Source: a virus
IMG/VR virus record: IMGVR_UViG_3300008448_009303
Location: 1 to 31,840 of that record
Direction: 5' to 3' (one strand)
DNA length: 31,840 bases
The notes beneath the pieces were generated by a model. The model did no database searches. It was given only the letters and a program-made list of their open reading frames with translations, and was not told the DNA's origin. Below, in pieces: positions 29,339 to 31,840 of this stretch. A program made the position numbers and the translations under genes. Positions within the stretch are counted from its first letter, which is position 1, and every line of letters starts with the position of its first letter.

Positions 29339-30400
29339 TTATTCTTCTATTGTTTGGAGTTTATCTAATTGAGTTACAAAATTCTCTTTTCTTATTTCAA
29401 GCATTCTTGTGAATAAAGAAACTACTTCTTCTGCAAAATTTTCTTTAGTAGGTAATTGTTTAACAGTATCTTCCATTGAATCAAAAAGATTTGGATTTAA
29501 ATTATCCTCAAGCCAATTTTGTATGAAATCAGAAAGAACATCTGTCATAATAGTTTTGTTATTTATCCAAATACCGTTATTTTCATTCATCCATGAAGGA
29601 ACCATATCAGGAACCAAACCGATTACTGGTATACCCATTTTCATTGATTCAAGAGGGAATGTACCATACGAACTTTGTTGATCTACCCAAATAGAAACAA
29701 AACTTTCTTTCATTGCTTCGGCAAATTGTTCTTCAGATAAACCTCTTAAATCTCTAAATGTTATCCATCTATATTGAGGGAACTTTGCGTAAAAATGTTT
29801 GATTAAATTTACAGTATCCCTGTGATCTTTTGTGTGAATGTTAACAATAGTTTTAGGTGGAAACTCATTTTTAACAAACTTATCAGAAATGTATGGACTT
29901 ACTACATCAATTGATACATTTCTCATAGCCCCATCTAAATACTCTTTTTGTTTTTCTGAAGTTGTGATACATTTTAAGAAACCTAAATTACCCCAAGTTT
30001 GACCAGGTTGTAGTGTTTCAAAAATATAATCATAAGATTGACTTAAAACTATCTTACCACAAGGTAATTTAGTTATTTGGTCCATGATAAACCCATATAA
30101 TTCAGGTACAACAATTAAATCATCAGGAGAAATTTCAAGATTAGTACCCTCAATCGGTTTATGATCTAACTCCATATATTCTTCTCCTAACCATGATGAA
30201 ACACCAAAATAGTCAGGTTTCTCATGTAATATAATAACGTTAAATCCGTTGTCTTTAAGTGATTTTGCCATTTGGTAGATATATCTTACCGAAGCCTTTG
30301 CATTACCTTTTGTGTCCTGAACTAAGAAATATATTCTAGATTTTTTTTCTTCCATGTTCAGAATTGCGATTTCTAGTTTAGAAATTTGTTCGTTAGTCAT
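29339..30400 (-). CDS. GT-B (family 4-like) glycosyltransferase
   Basis: A 353-residue product. The N-terminal Rossmann half has RIYFLVQDTKGNAKASVRYI and a second helix KDNGFNVIILHEKP; the C-terminal half has the donor-binding signature YGTFPLESMKMGIPVIGLVP and DMVPSWMNENNGIWI, a version of the Ex7E motif of GT4 enzymes. There are no membrane segments. The paired GT-A gene follows immediately. Sugar and acceptor cannot be read from the sequence. Clustering with late tail genes rather than DNA metabolism genes hints at modification of virion proteins, but DNA or host glycan targets remain possible. Confidence 0.83.
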   Translation of the reverse strand: MTNEQISKLEIAILNMEEKKSRIYFLVQDTKGNAKASVRYIYQMAKSLKDNGFNVIILHEKPDYFGVSSWLGEEYMELDHKPIEGTNLEISPDDLIVVPELYGFIMDQITKLPCGKIVLSQSYDYIFETLQPGQTWGNLGFLKCITTSEKQKEYLDGAMRNVSIDVVSPYISDKFVKNEFPPKTIVNIHTKDHRDTVNLIKHFYAKFPQYRWITFRDLRGLSEEQFAEAMKESFVSIWVDQQSSYGTFPLESMKMGIPVIGLVPDMVPSWMNENNGIWINNKTIMTDVLSDFIQNWLEDNLNPNLFDSMEDTVKQLPTKENFAEEVVSLFTRMLEIRKENFVTQLDKLQTIEE

Positions 30401-30405
30401 ATTTT

Positions 30406-30660
30406 TTATATTTTATTTATTATTTTTTTAAAAATTAATGTATTAAAAGCCAATTTAAATGGTATTGTTAGTTCTTTACTTTTTATCCCCATATTTTCAT
30501 CAACTTGATCTATTTCTGTGATTAATGTCTCAATCATCATTTTTACAACTTCATATTTAACTAAATGTATTTGTGTTTCTCCTGATGAATTATTTATCTG
30601 AAGTTCCGCATCTAATTTATCTAAATCTAAGTAGTAGTTCTCGTTTAAAATTTTTAACAT
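30406..30660 (-). CDS. small hypothetical protein
   Basis: An 84-residue product: MLKILNENYYLDLDKLDAEL, then a helical middle (VVKMMIETLITEIDQVDENM) and a basic end (FKKIINKI). No family is recognised. Its ATG lies within the stop region of the HAD-like gene and it ends five bases before the GT-B gene, so it belongs to the same operon. Confidence 0.7.
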   Translation of the reverse strand: MLKILNENYYLDLDKLDAELQINNSSGETQIHLVKYEVVKMMIETLITEIDQVDENMGIKSKELTIPFKLAFNTLIFKKIINKI

Positions 30661-31310
30661 TCTGATTTTATTTTTCTTATTATTTCTTCAAATTCTGATA
30701 AAGTTTTTATTTCGAAATTTGATTTTATCTCACTGTTGTATACTGTATTATATTTTATTACAGTTTTATTATCAGGTATTTCTAATAATAATAAAGGATC
30801 TGAGGTAAGTAAAATATCTATTTGATCCCACATGGATTGTTTTGTTATTTCACTAAAAAAAATTACTTTTTCTAATAAACAACCAAATTTTGATAAGAAA
30901 AATAAAGTTGCTGGTTTAGATTTACCAATTTCACTTGAAACTATCGTCAACTCATTATTGTCTCTTAAATTATAATAAATTTCATTCAAAGTATTGAAGG
31001 TATTTAATTCTGTTGATGGTGCGTGACCAAACAACTCCATTGAATACTCTTCATACATAAAATTAAATACTTCTTCTTTGTTTTTAAAAGAAAAATGTTT
31101 ATCAAAATCTAAAGACGTGACATCTGAAATAATTTTATATTCGAATTTATTTTCTAAATTTAAAATTTCAGTATTACCTGAAAGGTCTATTTCATAGGTT
31201 TGACCATAAAAATCATTCTTTTCCGAATCTATAAGATGTTTTTCGTATAGTTGTGAAAATTTACCAACCGTATCTCTTAGAACACCATTAACATCAATCC
31301 CTATCCTCAT
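30654..31310 (-). CDS. HAD-like (5'-nucleotidase-type) protein with DxN motif
   Basis: A 218-residue product. I chose ATG 31310, right before the HAD motif, rather than 31388, which would overlap phoH by 95 bases; 31313 is equally possible. Motif I is GIDVNGVLRDT, where DxDG of HAD phosphatases is changed to DVNG, so the nucleophile Asp is kept but the general acid is Asn. LTIVSSEIGKSKPATLFFLS fits motifs II and III (Ser, Lys), and ILLTSDPLLL may be motif IV. It resembles NT5C-type nucleotidases. The Asn suggests weak or altered catalysis, or a binding role. It is flanked by phoH and glycosyltransferase genes in one operon. Confidence 0.75.
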   Translation of the reverse strand: MRIGIDVNGVLRDTVGKFSQLYEKHLIDSEKNDFYGQTYEIDLSGNTEILNLENKFEYKIISDVTSLDFDKHFSFKNKEEVFNFMYEEYSMELFGHAPSTELNTFNTLNEIYYNLRDNNELTIVSSEIGKSKPATLFFLSKFGCLLEKVIFFSEITKQSMWDQIDILLTSDPLLLLEIPDNKTVIKYNTVYNSEIKSNFEIKTLSEFEEIIRKIKSEC

Positions 31311-31840
31311 CATACTTCTGTAATATTTTAGTAATAATTGGATTTCTAACTCCGTCTTTATCTCCGAACTCAAAAATACCAATACCATTTATTCCATTGA
31401 ATCTTGTTATTGCGTCATACAGACCTGAATGTTTTTTGTCCTTATATCTGTCAGTTTGTTCGATGTCACCTGAAATAAAGAATTTGGTATTTGTGCCAAT
31501 TCTTGTCAACAATAATTTCATTTGTTTTGGTGTGGCATTTTGAGCTTCCTCAAATATTAAAATAGAATTGTCTATTGTCATACCTCTCATATACGCCAAA
31601 GCAAAAACCTCAATCACTTCCGCATCCTTCAATTTTTCTCTAGCCTCTTTACCGATAATTTTATTTAACAAGTAATAAGATGGAAAAATATATGGGTCTA
31701 ATTTTTCTTCCAAATTACCTGGTAGTGCCCCTAATTTTTCTTCTGCCTCAACCGCTGGTCTTACAATTATGATTTTATCATATCCATTACCATCATCTAA
31801 TAAAAGATCTACCGCTGTTTTCATGGCAATAAAACTTTTA
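31294..31840 (-). CDS. phoH: PhoH-like ATPase, N-terminus cut by window edge
   Basis: The reading frame runs off the right end: codons before Met at 31824 read KSFIA, the end of a Walker A (GKSFIAMK), so the true start lies outside. The visible 181 residues contain the PhoH signature RPAVEAEEKLGALPGNLEEK, DPYIFPSYYLL, EVFALAYMRGMTIDNSILIF, EEAQNATPKQMKLLLTRIG and FFISGDIEQTD. Walker B reads IFEEAQN, with Glu in place of the usual Asp. PhoH proteins are RNA-linked ATPases common in large phages; their phage role is debated (RNA metabolism or phosphate stress). Its end overlaps the HAD-like start. Confidence 0.92.
   Translation of the reverse strand, partial: KSFIAMKTAVDLLLDDGNGYDKIIIVRPAVEAEEKLGALPGNLEEKLDPYIFPSYYLLNKIIGKEAREKLKDAEVIEVFALAYMRGMTIDNSILIFEEAQNATPKQMKLLLTRIGTNTKFFISGDIEQTDRYKDKKHSGLYDAITRFNGINGIGIFEFGDKDGVRNPIITKILQKYDEDRD

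Noticed and set aside
31311-31388. Longer start (31388) for the HAD-like gene
   Set aside because: It would overlap phoH by 95 bases and add residues before a motif that normally lies at the extreme N-terminus.
1-31840. tRNA genes, IS elements, integrase or attachment sites
   Set aside because: Looked for cloverleaf and T-loop signatures, terminal inverted repeats, transposase or recombinase motifs by eye and found none.

Overview
This window is the structural and head-assembly region of a large, strongly AT-rich tailed phage (T4-like myovirus type) that very probably infects a member of the Bacteroidota, most likely Flavobacteriia. Phage evidence is direct: a T4-type large terminase, portal, prohead protease, acidic scaffold-like protein and gp23-like major capsid protein stand in T4 order on the plus strand, with a gp55-like late sigma factor and an OB-fold baseplate spike protein on the minus strand. 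Host evidence is the Bacteroidota-type TAnnTTTG promoter elements before several genes, the near absence of Shine-Dalgarno sequences, a Bacteroidota-like ribosomal protein bS21, and a DUF4494-like protein.

Layout. 1-4561 (mostly minus) is an accessory block: an M20/M42-like metallopeptidase cut by the left edge, a hypothetical on plus, a secreted CAP-domain protein and a ClpC-type AAA+ unfoldase without N-domain. Divergent from clpC, across a TGTCATA-repeat region, starts a plus-strand run: a double-UVR protein, a KTSC protein, a nucleotidyltransferase, a small protein with an NGLNN tail, an acidic low-complexity protein, two linked small genes (one DUF3008), then terL, portal, a hypothetical, a two-helix membrane protein, a hypothetical, prohead protease, DUF4494-like, scaffold and major capsid protein. 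bS21 (13509-13700) and a small ORF (18771-18995) lie on the minus strand inside this run. 19040-20580 holds a basic Cys-rich DUF5872-like protein with an internal duplication, and a small protein.

From 20567 to the right edge everything is on the minus strand and reads leftward. One tightly packed cluster runs from phoH (cut by the right edge) through a HAD-like protein, a small ORF, two glycosyltransferases, the late sigma factor, a coiled-coil protein, a 641-residue probable virion protein, the OB-fold spike, a 487-residue probable virion protein, a second NGLNN-tail protein and a basic Cys-rich protein. A separate two-gene unit (21263-20567) ends with a lipoprotein.

Two promoter classes seem visible. 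TAnnTTTG elements 15-21 bases before the start codon serve accessory genes (peptidase, CAP, clpC, the 21263 unit). An ATATTTAT(A) motif lies in coding orientation before at least eleven mostly structural genes and is a candidate late promoter for the encoded sigma factor. Four hairpin-plus-T-run terminators are clear. No stretch longer than 300 bases lacks a gene. I saw no tRNA, CRISPR array, IS element, integrase or attachment site.
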